Shown piece after piece: positions 7,326 to 15,080 of a stretch of 53,265 nt of DNA. Source of the DNA: Spirosoma sp. 48-14 (GTDB taxonomy: Bacteria > Bacteroidota > Bacteroidia > Cytophagales > Spirosomataceae); NCBI RefSeq assembly GCF_001898575.1, contig NZ_MKUD01000042.1:60636-113900 (forward strand). The letters run 5' to 3'. The position numbers and the translations under genes are program-made. The notes under the pieces were generated by a model. The model made no database searches. It saw only the letters and a program-made list of their open reading frames with translations, and was not told the DNA's origin. Within the stretch, counting starts at the first letter, position 1; the number at the start of each line of letters is the position of its first letter.

Positions 7326-10226
7326 ATGAATCAGTTAAATTTTACCCGAAAATCCTGGCTGGCCCGCTGGAAACGCCCGTATACGGTAGCTTTAAATAGT
7401 CTGCTGGTGTTGGGTTTGGCCTCGTTTGTGGTCGATGAAGGGGCCATGAAACCCGACGAAAGCCGATTTACCCCCGTAGTGCTGGCCGAAGATCTCGATG
7501 AGCCGATGGTGGTTGACGTGGCCAAAGATGGAACGGCTTACATCATTGAACGGAAGGGAGCTTTCAAAAAATATGATCCGGTTACCAAAACCGTCGATCT
7601 GATTGGTACCATTCCGGTCAACACCAAATACACTTCTGCCGAAGGACGGGTGACCGAAGCCGAAGAAGGGCTGATGGGGCTGAGCCTCGATCCCAATTTC
7701 GAGCAAAACCACTGGGTGTATCTGTACTACGCCCACCCGACAGAGAAAAAACATATCCTGACACGCTGGGAACTGCGCGATGGTAAACTAGTCGATAAGT
7801 CGGAGAAAGTCATGCTTGAAGTGGCAACCCAGCGCGAAGTGTGCTGCCATACGGGTGGAGGCATGACGTGGGATCGTTCTGGAAACCTGTATCTAACGGT
7901 TGGCAACAACACGGGTAATCAGCAGGCGGCTCAAACGGATGAGCGCCCTGGCCGTAGCAGTTGGGACGATCAGGGACATGCCGGTAATACGAATGACCTG
8001 CGTGGTAAAATTCTGCGTATTCACCCGCAACCCGATGGAACCTATACCATTCCCGATGGAAACCTTTTCCCGAAAGGAACCGACCCGTCGGACCGTGCGA
8101 AAACCCGGCCTGAAATTTATTCGATGGGGCACCGGAACGCCTGGCGCATTTCTATTGATAGTAAAACCGGCTATGTGTATTGGGGTGAGGTCGGTCCTGA
8201 TGCGACCTCCGATTCAGAGATTGGTCCGCGAGGGTACGATGAGTTGAACCAGGCCCGGAAACCAGGAAATTTCGGTTGGCCGTGGTTTGTCGGCAATCGG
8301 CAGGCGTTCCCAGTCTATGACTACGGTGAAAAGAAGCCTCTGGAGAAAAAAGATCCTGATCATCTGGTCAATACCTCGCCTAACAACACAGGGTTGCGTG
8401 ACTTGCCGCCGGTGGCTCCCTCGTTCATTTACTACCCCTATGGTGTGTCGGAAGAATTCCCGCTGGTCGGTACAGGATCTCGTTCGGCAACGGGTGGCCC
8501 CATCTATCGCCAGGCCGATTTCAAAGGAGCCAAGCGGCCCTGGCCAGCCTACTACGAAGGCAAATGGATCGCTACGGATTTTTCGCGGGGTTGGATTATG
8601 GCCATTACGATGGATGCCGAAGGCAACTATAAATCGATGGAACGGTTTCTGCCCAGCTATCATCCCGTTGAGCCAATCGATATGAAATTTGGCCCTGATG
8701 GCGATATGTACATTCTGGAATATGGTAGCAACTGGTTCCGAAAAAGCAATAACTCCCGGCTGGTTCGCATCGAATACAATGGAGGTAACCGAAAGCCTGT
8801 TGTGTTTGCCTCAGCTAGTAAGCAAGGCGGCACTGTTCCACTGAAGTTAACGTTACTTGCAGATGGCACAAAAGACTACGATGGTGATAAGTTGAAGTAC
8901 CAGTGGAAGGTATCGGCACCTGGTGTAGCTCCGAAAGTATTTAATGAGGCCAGTCCAGCCGTTACGTTCGACAAGCCAGGTGTATATACCGCCCAGCTAA
9001 CGGTGACGGACCCTAAAGGAGCTTCGAACAGCCAGTCGGTGAAAATTATTGCGGGCAATGAGCCCCCTGCGGTAGCGGTTAATCTGAGTAGTAACAAAAC
9101 GTTTTTCTTCCCGAATCAGCCGATTCAATACGCAGTTAGTGTCGATGATAAGGAAGATGGTAGCCTGACGGATGGTAAAATTACACCGGCACGGGTAGCC
9201 ATGAGTATCGATTATACCTCCGAAGGGTTCGATTATGCGGAGGTGGTGCAGGGGCAGCGAAGTGTCGATGCGTCGACGCAGTACGCTGTTGCGCAGACGC
9301 TTATCAGCCAGAGCGATTGTAAGGTCTGCCATCAGGTTGCGACAAAATCAGTAGGGCCGATGTTTACGGCCATTGCTACCAAATACAAAGGCAGTGCCGA
9401 TGCGACTGAAAAGCTGGTTAAGAAAATTCGCAATGGTGGAGTAGGTGTCTGGGGTGATGTCGCGATGCCTGGCCACCCGGCCATGTCGGTTGCTGATGCT
9501 GAGACCATTGTGAAGTATATCCTGAATGTCAACGAGAAAACATACAGTACGTTGCCCACAAAAGGAACCTATGTAGTCAAATTGCCTGAAGGCGACAATG
9601 GACAAGGTTCCGTATTGGTACGAGCTGCTTATACCGACAAAGGAGGAAAGGGCGTTCCGGCCCAGACTTCCGAAAATCTTATTGTGCTTCGTAGTGCGCA
9701 GGTGTATGCGTCGAGTGCTGCCGTTGTAAAAGGGGCCGAATTGAAAGCACGCGGTATGGGTGCTGGCATGAACGTGATTCCGTACGCAAATTCATACATC
9801 GGTTTCCAGAAAATTGACCTGACCGGCATCAAAAAACTTGATCTAAATGCATCCGCACAACGGCGGGAAGGGAGTGCAGGCGGTACAATTGAAGTACACA
9901 TCGATTCGCCTACAGGGCCCATGATTGGTGAAGCTATGCTGGAAGTGGCCCCTGAAGTGGATATGGCGAAACTGATGGCACAAATGGAATCGGGGGCTGC
10001 CAATCAGACCGCAGCCGGAGCGCCAAAAAGTACGTCAGCGGCTGCTGCGGCTACCCCGCCACCTGCCAATCCATTCCGACGCCCGATTCCGTCTGTTAAG
10101 ATGGCGTTGAAAGATACCGAAGGCATTCACGACGTTTATTTTGTCTTCAAGAACGACAAAGCCAAGTCAATTCAGCCACTGATGTCGCTGTCGAGTATAA
10201 AATTTATGGACTCAGTAAGCCAGTAG
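7326..10226 (+). CDS. PQQ-type glucose/sorbosone dehydrogenase fused to PKD and cytochrome c domains
   Basis: 966 residues, secreted, with an N-terminal hydrophobic segment (about residues 18-38). Residues 50-480 form a six-bladed soluble glucose dehydrogenase-like propeller: the conserved CCHTGGGMTWD with putative active-site His175, GHRNAWRISID, and NFGWPWFVGN. A PKD-like domain follows (about 490-580; VYTAQLTVTDPKGAS). Then comes a class I cytochrome c domain with heme motif C665-K-V-C668-H669 and probable distal ligand Met714 (MPGHP). The C-terminal 200 residues look like a carbohydrate-binding (CBM6-like) beta-sandwich with an Ala/Pro-rich linker. The fusion would pass electrons from sugar oxidation straight to heme. 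Such multidomain proteins are frequent in Bacteroidota and Planctomycetes. No PQQ biosynthesis genes are in the window. Confidence 0.88.
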   Translation: MNQLNFTRKSWLARWKRPYTVALNSLLVLGLASFVVDEGAMKPDESRFTPVVLAEDLDEPMVVDVAKDGTAYIIERKGAFKKYDPVTKTVDLIGTIPVNTKYTSAEGRVTEAEEGLMGLSLDPNFEQNHWVYLYYAHPTEKKHILTRWELRDGKLVDKSEKVMLEVATQREVCCHTGGGMTWDRSGNLYLTVGNNTGNQQAAQTDERPGRSSWDDQGHAGNTNDLRGKILRIHPQPDGTYTIPDGNLFPKGTDPSDRAKTRPEIYSMGHRNAWRISIDSKTGYVYWGEVGPDATSDSEIGPRGYDELNQARKPGNFGWPWFVGNRQAFPVYDYGEKKPLEKKDPDHLVNTSPNNTGLRDLPPVAPSFIYYPYGVSEEFPLVGTGSRSATGGPIYRQADFKGAKRPWPAYYEGKWIATDFSRGWIMAITMDAEGNYKSMERFLPSYHPVEPIDMKFGPDGDMYILEYGSNWFRKSNNSRLVRIEYNGGNRKPVVFASASKQGGTVPLKLTLLADGTKDYDGDKLKYQWKVSAPGVAPKVFNEASPAVTFDKPGVYTAQLTVTDPKGASNSQSVKIIAGNEPPAVAVNLSSNKTFFFPNQPIQYAVSVDDKEDGSLTDGKITPARVAMSIDYTSEGFDYAEVVQGQRSVDASTQYAVAQTLISQSDCKVCHQVATKSVGPMFTAIATKYKGSADATEKLVKKIRNGGVGVWGDVAMPGHPAMSVADAETIVKYILNVNEKTYSTLPTKGTYVVKLPEGDNGQGSVLVRAAYTDKGGKGVPAQTSENLIVLRSAQVYASSAAVVKGAELKARGMGAGMNVIPYANSYIGFQKIDLTGIKKLDLNASAQRREGSAGGTIEVHIDSPTGPMIGEAMLEVAPEVDMAKLMAQMESGAANQTAAGAPKSTSAAAAATPPPANPFRRPIPSVKMALKDTEGIHDVYFVFKNDKAKSIQPLMSLSSIKFMDSVSQ

Positions 10227-10239
10227 GCTGGTGAAAAAT

Positions 10240-10324
10240 AAGTTGAGGGTTATTACCTAAACGATTTAGTTGTCTGATTTTTAGCTAACTATGTCTTTTG
10301 GGTAATGGCCCTCAGCTTGTTTTT
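10240..10324 (+). terminator. Terminator-like hairpin after the PQQ dehydrogenase gene
   Basis: 18-bp stem (10240-10257 with 10301-10318, three G:U pairs) around a 43-nt loop, followed by a T-rich run. It starts 14 nt after the stop codon. Confidence 0.7.
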
Positions 10325-10379
10325 AAACTTTCCAATCTTCTGGCGAGTTGCTAAAAATTAGTGATAGAGTAAACGCATG

Positions 10380-10400
10380 CCGGAAGTTCCGGTATTTTTG
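10380..10400 (+). promoter_or_regulatory. Promoter -7 element with abutting palindrome, upstream of the FKBP gene
   Basis: TATTTTTG at 10393-10400 is a perfect TAnnTTTG element, 30 nt before the ATG. Directly upstream and touching it is the 13-nt palindrome CCGGAAGTTCCGG (10380-10392). A regulator bound there would cover the promoter spacer. No TTTG is found at the expected -33 position, which fits an activator-dependent or repressed promoter. Confidence 0.5.
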
Positions 10401-10429
10401 TAGCATTATTACAACAAACCATTTGTATC

Positions 10430-10882
10430 ATGGCACAAGCAAAATCTGGCGACACCGTTCAGGTTCATTATACTGGCACGTTAGCCGATGGAACGATTTT
10501 CGATTCGTCGGCAGGACGAACTCCACTTGAATTTACGGTGGGCAGTGGCCAGGTGATTAAAGGCTTCGATGAAGGCGTTGCCGGCATGAACCAGGGCGAA
10601 AAGAAAACGATCAATATACCGGTCGAAGATGCGTATGGAGCAGCGAATGAAGAGATGATTTTTACGCTGAACCGTTCGGATATTCCCGATGATATTCCCC
10701 TCGAAGAAGGGATGACCCTGAATATGCATGAAGATGGAAATCCTCGACCTATTCCGGTTATTGTCCGTAAACTCAGCGATACCAGTGTAACGCTGGATGC
10801 CAATCATCCGCTGGCTGGTCATGATCTGACTTTCGAAATCGAACTCGTCGGTGTCAAATCGCCCTCAGGCTTGATTTTATAA
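10430..10882 (+). CDS. SlyD-like FKBP-type peptidyl-prolyl cis-trans isomerase
   Basis: 150 residues. The FKBP half-domains are clear: VQVHYTGTLADGTIFDSS (about 9-26), PLEFTVGSGQVIKGFDEGVAGM (31-52) and the closing NHPLAGHDLTFEIELVGV. The insert-in-flap segment between them (about 70-120) marks it as SlyD-type, which combines proline isomerisation with chaperone activity in the cytoplasm. Unlike E. coli SlyD it has no His-rich metal-binding tail; it stops at SPSGLIL. No signal peptide. It is a single gene converging on an unknown gene, and its stop codon lies inside a 39-bp inverted repeat. Confidence 0.93.
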   Translation: MAQAKSGDTVQVHYTGTLADGTIFDSSAGRTPLEFTVGSGQVIKGFDEGVAGMNQGEKKTINIPVEDAYGAANEEMIFTLNRSDIPDDIPLEEGMTLNMHEDGNPRPIPVIVRKLSDTSVTLDANHPLAGHDLTFEIELVGVKSPSGLIL

Positions 10883-10961
10883 ATAGTATCAAACGAAGCG
10901 TGCAACGCGAAGAATAGGAAGCCCTATTCTTCGCGTTGCACGCTTCGTTTGATACTATTTA
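10880..10961. repeat. Perfect 39-bp inverted repeat spanning two convergent stop codons
   Basis: Left arm 10880-10918, loop 10919-10922 (AAGC), right arm 10923-10961, with no mismatches. The left arm contains the TAA of the FKBP gene, and the right arm contains the stop codon (10955-10957) of the minus-strand gene. No T tract follows on either strand. Possible bidirectional terminator or mRNA stabiliser. Confidence 0.85.
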
Positions 10962-11371
10962 ACCAGGTCCTCCAATTCCCGAAGGGCAGTTTGGATACCT
11001 CGTAAGTTAGCGCGGGCTACGTAAGCAGCCAACGCTACCGTAATAGCCCCTACATTCAGGGCAACGACAGGGTCCCCAATTCGGGTCAGACTTGTCTGTG
11101 CTTCTGTTGTTGCTTCCAGAATCTGGGTGGCTACATCAATGGCATTGGTAAAGGCAGGGCGGACAGTATGCGACTGTAAATCCTGCGATCGATTCAACAG
11201 ACTGTTCTGATAGGCATTGAGGTCAAGTTGCTGCTCATGAGATAGTTCCGGCCAGTGATGTACCTGATATTCGTTCAGCGCACGGGCCATGTCGCAGTAC
11301 CCACGGGTGATGGCAAGAAGTTGAGTTGGTGTAAAGTCTTCCATAAACAGATTCAGCAAGAATCGGCTCAT
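10955..11371 (-). CDS. Small all-helical protein of unknown function
   Basis: 138 residues from the ATG at 11371; an alternative start is Met10 (11344, MEDFTPTQ). No family was recognised. It has no signal peptide and no Cys pairs. It is rich in Leu, Ala and Gln with predicted long helices (TPTQLLAITRGYCDMARALN; the C-terminal ARANLRGIQTALRELEDLVK). A moderately hydrophobic segment near 105-122 (VVALNVGAITVALAAYVAR) could be a buried helix or a single membrane segment. It is probably transcribed from the region shared with the divergent uvsE gene. Confidence 0.6.
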   Translation of the reverse strand: MSRFLLNLFMEDFTPTQLLAITRGYCDMARALNEYQVHHWPELSHEQQLDLNAYQNSLLNRSQDLQSHTVRPAFTNAIDVATQILEATTEAQTSLTRIGDPVVALNVGAITVALAAYVARANLRGIQTALRELEDLVK

Positions 11372-11435
11372 TACTACGCAAATCAGACTGACTTGCCAGG
11401 TTAAGATAAAGCACTCCCCGGCACCAAGGCTTAAC

Positions 11436-11455
11436 TTTTGAACGAACGGTCAAAA
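11436..11455. promoter_or_regulatory. Candidate operator in the divergent intergenic region before uvsE
   Basis: Imperfect palindrome TTTTGA-N8-TCAAAA with the inner core ACGAACGG (8 of 10 base pairs symmetric), lying between the unknown gene and uvsE. It resembles the general form of TetR-family operators. No regulator gene lies next to it. Confidence 0.3.
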
Positions 11456-11521
11456 TAAAAAGAGATTCTGATTCCAGAACTTTTAGATAAACCTGGACGC
11501 TAGGCATTCCGTTAATGAGGT

Positions 11522-12409
11522 ATGAATGGAATGTCGCATGCCGTTGGATATGCCTGTATCAATCTGAGTTTACAGGCCGATAAGATCACTACCAACCGGG
11601 GAATGGTTCGGAAAACCTTTACCCAGCGGGGCATTGCCTATGCCTCCGAACTAGCGTTGAAAAACGTTCAGGATCTATTAACAATCGTAGACTGGAATCT
11701 GAAAAATGGAATTCGGCTCTTTCGTATTTCATCCGACCTGTTTCCCTGGGCTTCGGAATACCGTATTACCAGCCTTCCTGACTTTTCGGCTATTCGGGCT
11801 ACACTCGAAGAGATCGGTACGCGCCCGATCCGACTGACGATGCATCCGGGGCCCTTTAATAAACTGGCCGGTGAGGGAAGTGTACTCGCTAATACACTGG
11901 TTGATCTGGAATATCAGTCCGAAATTTTTGATCTGATGGGTTTAGCACCCTCGCACTGGAACAAGATCAACATTCACGTGGGGGGCACCTACGGCGATAA
12001 AGTAGCCACCTTGACCCGATTTGCTCAGAACTTCCAGTTACTGTCCGAAAATCTACGCGCCCGCCTGACGGTTGAAAACGACGATCGCCAGAGTCTGTAT
12101 ACCGTCGCTGATCTGGTGTCGGTTTATGAGCGAACGGGTATCCCAATTGTCTTCGATTATTTTCATCATTCGCTCAATCCCGGCCATCAGACGGAAGAAG
12201 AGGCCTTTCTGACCGCTTTCAATACATGGGATGTACGACCCGTTTTTCATTACTCCGACTCCCGGCAACAGTACGAAGATCCCAAAGCCCGACGGGAAGC
12301 TCATGCTGATTGGCTTTATACAGTTCCGAATACCTACGGAAAAGAAGTGGATATTGTGTATGAGTGTAAAATGAAGGAGTTGGCGCTTATTAAGTTGAAA
12401 AACAGCTAG
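11522..12409 (+). CDS. uvsE: UV damage endonuclease UvdE/UvsE
   Basis: 295 residues. It nicks DNA immediately 5' of UV photoproducts in the alternative excision repair pathway. The family pattern is complete: VGYACINLSLQ at the start, NGIRLFRISSDLFPW (about residues 61-75), RLTMHPGPFNKLA, NKINIHVGGTYGDK, the metal-site LTVENDD, and GIPIVFDYFHHSLNP towards the end. These His, Glu and Asp residues form the metal site in the TIM-barrel fold. The start could be Met1 or Met4. It stands alone with its own upstream region. Confidence 0.95.
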   Translation: MNGMSHAVGYACINLSLQADKITTNRGMVRKTFTQRGIAYASELALKNVQDLLTIVDWNLKNGIRLFRISSDLFPWASEYRITSLPDFSAIRATLEEIGTRPIRLTMHPGPFNKLAGEGSVLANTLVDLEYQSEIFDLMGLAPSHWNKINIHVGGTYGDKVATLTRFAQNFQLLSENLRARLTVENDDRQSLYTVADLVSVYERTGIPIVFDYFHHSLNPGHQTEEEAFLTAFNTWDVRPVFHYSDSRQQYEDPKARREAHADWLYTVPNTYGKEVDIVYECKMKELALIKLKNS

Positions 12410-12520
12410 TTTTAGATGTAATTGGAATACTACTGAACGGTGAAGGAAATAGTAATGAATAGTACACACTTCCTTTCTAGTCAATAGCCAATTTCTAGCT
12501 CACCTTTCACTCTAAATCTA

Positions 12521-13024
12521 ATGAATTCAAACGTCTTTTTTGACATTAAGGTAGGGAATGCCCAAAATACCATCCGTTTCGTAATTGAACTTTATGATGA
12601 TGTCGTACCCCGTACGGCAGCTAACTTTCGGGCACTATGCACTGGCCAAAATGGCTTTGGTTACAAAGGCAGCCCTTTCCACCGAATCATTCCTGCATTC
12701 ATGATGCAGGGGGGAGACATTACAAAAGGGAATGGAACTGGGGGCCGCTCCATTTACGGCGCTAAATTTGAAGATGAAAATTTTCAACTAAAACATAGCG
12801 GGCCAGGTATTGTCAGTATGGCTAACGCGGGTACAAATACAAATAGCTCACAATTTTTTATCACCTTCGGTAGAGCACCCCACCTGGATGGCAAGCATGT
12901 TGTATTTGGCAAAGTGCTTGACAATTATATTAGTAATCTCAACTACATTGAGCCATTTGGTAGTTCTTTTGGCAAACCTCTACAAAGCGTCATCATTACT
13001 GACTGTGGACTGATCGCTGAATAG
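12521..13024 (+). CDS. Cyclophilin-type peptidyl-prolyl isomerase, eukaryote-like
   Basis: 167 residues, no signal peptide, so cytoplasmic. It has the full single-domain cyclophilin A layout: VFFDIKVGN start, [31 protein letters not shown] with the catalytic Arg, [34 protein letters not shown], and [12 protein letters not shown]. This is the eukaryotic cyclophilin pattern, not the shorter bacterial PpiA/PpiB pattern. The cyclosporin-contact Trp of human CypA is His here (APHLDGKHV). Codon use looks more AT-rich than in the neighbours. Ends in a strong terminator that contains its stop codon. Confidence 0.93.
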   Translation: MNSNVFFDIKVGNAQNTIRFVIELYDDVVPRTAANFRALCTGQNGFGYKGSPFHRIIPAFMMQGGDITKGNGTGGRSIYGAKFEDENFQLKHSGPGIVSMANAGTNTNSSQFFITFGRAPHLDGKHVVFGKVLDNYISNLNYIEPFGSSFGKPLQSVIITDCGLIAE

Positions 13025-13066
13025 CAAAAATGCCCGATTCAACCTAGAATCGGGCATTTTTGCTAT
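13021..13066. terminator. Bidirectional terminator between cyclophilin and endolysin-like genes
   Basis: 20-bp perfect stem (13021-13040 with 13047-13066) with a 6-nt loop and internal A5/T5 runs on both arms, so it can terminate both convergent transcripts. The cyclophilin TAG lies in the left arm. Confidence 0.92.
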
Positions 13067-13108
13067 CGAAACCATACTTCTTCCCCGGTAAGAACGTCGT
13101 TCTCTGCG

Positions 13109-13681
13109 CTATAGTACTACTCTGGATAGCCAGCCCCGCATGTATTTTTCCTGAACAGGAGCTTTCTCCGCAATGTCAATGTATCGATACCCCTGTAAGA
13201 TGTTAAGCACCTTGATGATCAGTGCTGGATAGGGATGCGAATTCGTGAGCATAACCGTTTGCGGTCCCACAACCCCATCAATATCAATATCAGCATATAG
13301 CTGCTGATTCTGATTCAGCACGTTTAGCGCCCGTTGCAGAAACTGAGCCCCCACCTTAATACCCATATTGACGCTAGTATCAAATAGTTCATTGGCAATA
13401 GCCTGATTGACAATAAAGTCCAGTCGGTTGACATCCCAATACCGGGCTTTATAGGCCGATCGAACCAAACGCATGAGTTCAGCATTGGCGAACATCACGT
13501 TATCATAGTCGGCAGGTTTGGCAATCTTCTTAATCTGGTCGATAAGCACCCAGCCTGACCAATCACTGTTAGTGACACGGGAAATACCCCCAAACGTTTC
13601 CCCTCCATTATCATCCGGGTCGTTGACGTATCCGGCTTCAGTCTTTAAGGTGAGGTTGTAGGCTGTATTGAAAGCTGCCAT
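13109..13681 (-). CDS. GH108-type N-acetylmuramidase with C-terminal peptidoglycan-binding domain
   Basis: 190 residues. The N-terminal glycosyl hydrolase 108 signature is clear: the catalytic Glu in KTEAGYVNDPDDNGGETFGG (residues about 13-32), followed by the helical domain with ARYWD (residues 74-78) and ANELFDTSVNMG. The C-terminal part (IDGVVGPQTVMLTN) matches the predicted peptidoglycan-binding domain 3 usually joined to GH108. No signal peptide, as in phage endolysins that need a holin. No phage structural or holin gene lies nearby, so it may be a domesticated endolysin, a secretion-linked muramidase or a prophage remnant. Confidence 0.9.
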   Translation of the reverse strand: MAAFNTAYNLTLKTEAGYVNDPDDNGGETFGGISRVTNSDWSGWVLIDQIKKIAKPADYDNVMFANAELMRLVRSAYKARYWDVNRLDFIVNQAIANELFDTSVNMGIKVGAQFLQRALNVLNQNQQLYADIDIDGVVGPQTVMLTNSHPYPALIIKVLNILQGYRYIDIAEKAPVQEKYMRGWLSRVVL

Positions 13682-13936
13682 AACTGGATTCGTTTAATTT
13701 CTACGCTACAAAACACAATCACCAAAGGGATTGCGCATTGCAAGGTATTCGTTACGGTAGTATTGAGTTTCCCAACCTTAGTGTTCGGTCGATCCACTTC
13801 GTATTCGGCCGAAAATTTCGAGGTTTTAGTTGCTGATCGATCACTGGGTTTTGGGCATTGCCAATCGACACGATTAATCGACGTTACGTTTAGGGATGTA
13901 GGTGATGTCGCTTTCCCGGTAGTAGGTTGTGTCTAC
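13682..13936. other. Intergenic region without recognised genes
   Basis: About 255 nt upstream of the GH108 gene. A 66-codon + strand frame (13763-13963) ends inside the following terminator and resembles nothing; it is not supported. No clear promoter was found. Confidence 0.45.
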
Positions 13937-13968
13937 AAAAAAAGCCCGCTACCGGGAAGGTAGCGGGC
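13937..13968 (-). terminator. Intrinsic terminator of the secreted two-repeat protein gene
   Basis: 10-bp GC-rich stem (13944-13953 with 13959-13968), 5-nt loop, followed on the minus strand by seven T residues (A run 13937-13943). It lies about 100 nt past the stop codon at 14068. Confidence 0.88.
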
Positions 13969-14067
13969 GGAACTGGTTGGGCGGTCAGACTTGTCCGAAA
14001 AGACTAGCCGCTAAGTTGAGATTGTAGTGAACTGACCGTGGTGGGTCAATTGATTGGTGCGACTGGC

Positions 14068-14673
14068 TTAGTGCCGAACATCAACACGCGTAATGAACTG
14101 CTTTTGGCTTGGGCCAACAACAAAAGTATAAGCACCATCAGGTAGGCTCGACAAGTCGAACCGACGGCTTTCGCCTTTGAACGAATCCGTCTGAACCAGA
14201 ACGTTTTGCGTATCGTAAATAGCTACCGAAGCTGTCTCTACATTTTTGGCTGGCAGAACTACTTCGAACTTGTTCTTTTCGTATGCTGTCAGGATAGGCT
14301 CAGCCACCTGTTTCAGGCTACGCTCATCAACCGATACAGCGTTTGATTTGATCGTAATCCCCTGCGACATCCACCAGGCGTTGTTACCGGCTGTCAGATA
14401 GTACTGACCATCGGGAAGGTTGTTCAGATTGAACGAAGTAGCACCTTTAGCGTTTTTAGCGATGAAACCCTGGTACAACACGTTGCCGTCAGCATCGATG
14501 ATTGCCACGTCAACAGAAGCACCAGGCTTTGTATATACACGTACTTTCTTTTGTTCGGACTTCTCAACTTTCACACCACCCATTCCTGAACCATTGTCGG
14601 CTTTGACATCTCCCATGCCTGCCAGACTCCATACTGACAAGAGTACAGCAATTGATAAACGGAACTTTTTCAT
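14068..14673 (-). CDS. Secreted protein with two sorting-domain-like beta-sandwich repeats
   Basis: 201 residues with a Sec signal peptide (MKKFRLSIAVLLSVWSLAGM). The mature part has two similar units. Residues about 53-100 run VDVAIIDADGNVLYQG to FNLNNLPDGQYYLTAG, and residues about 145-195 run ASVAIYDTQNVLVQT to FDLSSLPDGAYTFVVG. The pattern (bulky-D-x-x-G-x-x-L, then F-x-L-x-x-L-P-D-G-x-Y) is the core of type IX secretion A-type sorting domains and related beta-sandwiches. So this may be a protein made essentially of such domains; whether it is itself a type IX substrate is unclear. Monocistronic, with its own promoter and terminator, beside an AT-rich region. Confidence 0.75.
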   Translation of the reverse strand: MKKFRLSIAVLLSVWSLAGMGDVKADNGSGMGGVKVEKSEQKKVRVYTKPGASVDVAIIDADGNVLYQGFIAKNAKGATSFNLNNLPDGQYYLTAGNNAWWMSQGITIKSNAVSVDERSLKQVAEPILTAYEKNKFEVVLPAKNVETASVAIYDTQNVLVQTDSFKGESRRFDLSSLPDGAYTFVVGPSQKQFITRVDVRH

Positions 14674-14700
14674 TGGTTTGAAATTTTGTTTTAACCGTTA

Positions 14701-14732
14701 CAAAATTGTGGGGTAAACTAGGTTTAATGCAA
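14701..14732 (-). promoter_or_regulatory. Candidate promoter of the secreted two-repeat protein gene
   Basis: On the minus strand a TTG (14730-14732) is followed after 21 nt by CAATTTTG (14701-14708), one mismatch from TAnnTTTG, about 28 nt before the start codon. Confidence 0.35.
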
Positions 14733-15080
14733 TAGGTAGGTGGCTATATGATGAATTTGGGGTGAATATTCTTTTTTTTGTACAAATTGCTATTCGTTAA
14801 ATAGGGTGATTATTGAAAAAGTACAAAAAGTCCCTCTTAATTACTAATTAATTGTATTTTTCTAATATTCCTAAAGAATAGGACTTTCGACGTTTGAAAA
14901 CCTAGTTTTTATGTGTATAGTACAATTTGGTGATTTTTGGTATTTTTTCAATATTCTGAATACGTATCAATTAGTTCTTAGCCATATGAAATAGCTATTA
15001 AAAAAGTATAAGTTTTTAACTAAATAACCATGCTTGATTGTAGGCCTGTAAGTTGACCGTTTCCGGAAAAGGCCGTATTT
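14733..15080. other. AT-rich intergenic island
   Basis: About 350 nt, clearly more AT-rich than the surroundings, with many T5-T8 and A5 runs. GTACAA-type words recur (near 14780, 14820 and 14920), and AAAGTCC (near 14826) and GGACTTT (near 14880) form an inverted pair. No gene seen. It borders the gene remnant that follows and may be a recombination scar. Confidence 0.5.

Noticed and set aside
11235..11507. 90-codon minus-strand frame upstream of the small unknown gene
   Set aside because: Overlaps the better-supported gene at 10955-11371 in another frame and lacks recognisable features.
13763..13963. 66-codon + strand frame upstream of the GH108 gene
   Set aside because: Ends within a terminator of the opposite strand and resembles no protein.
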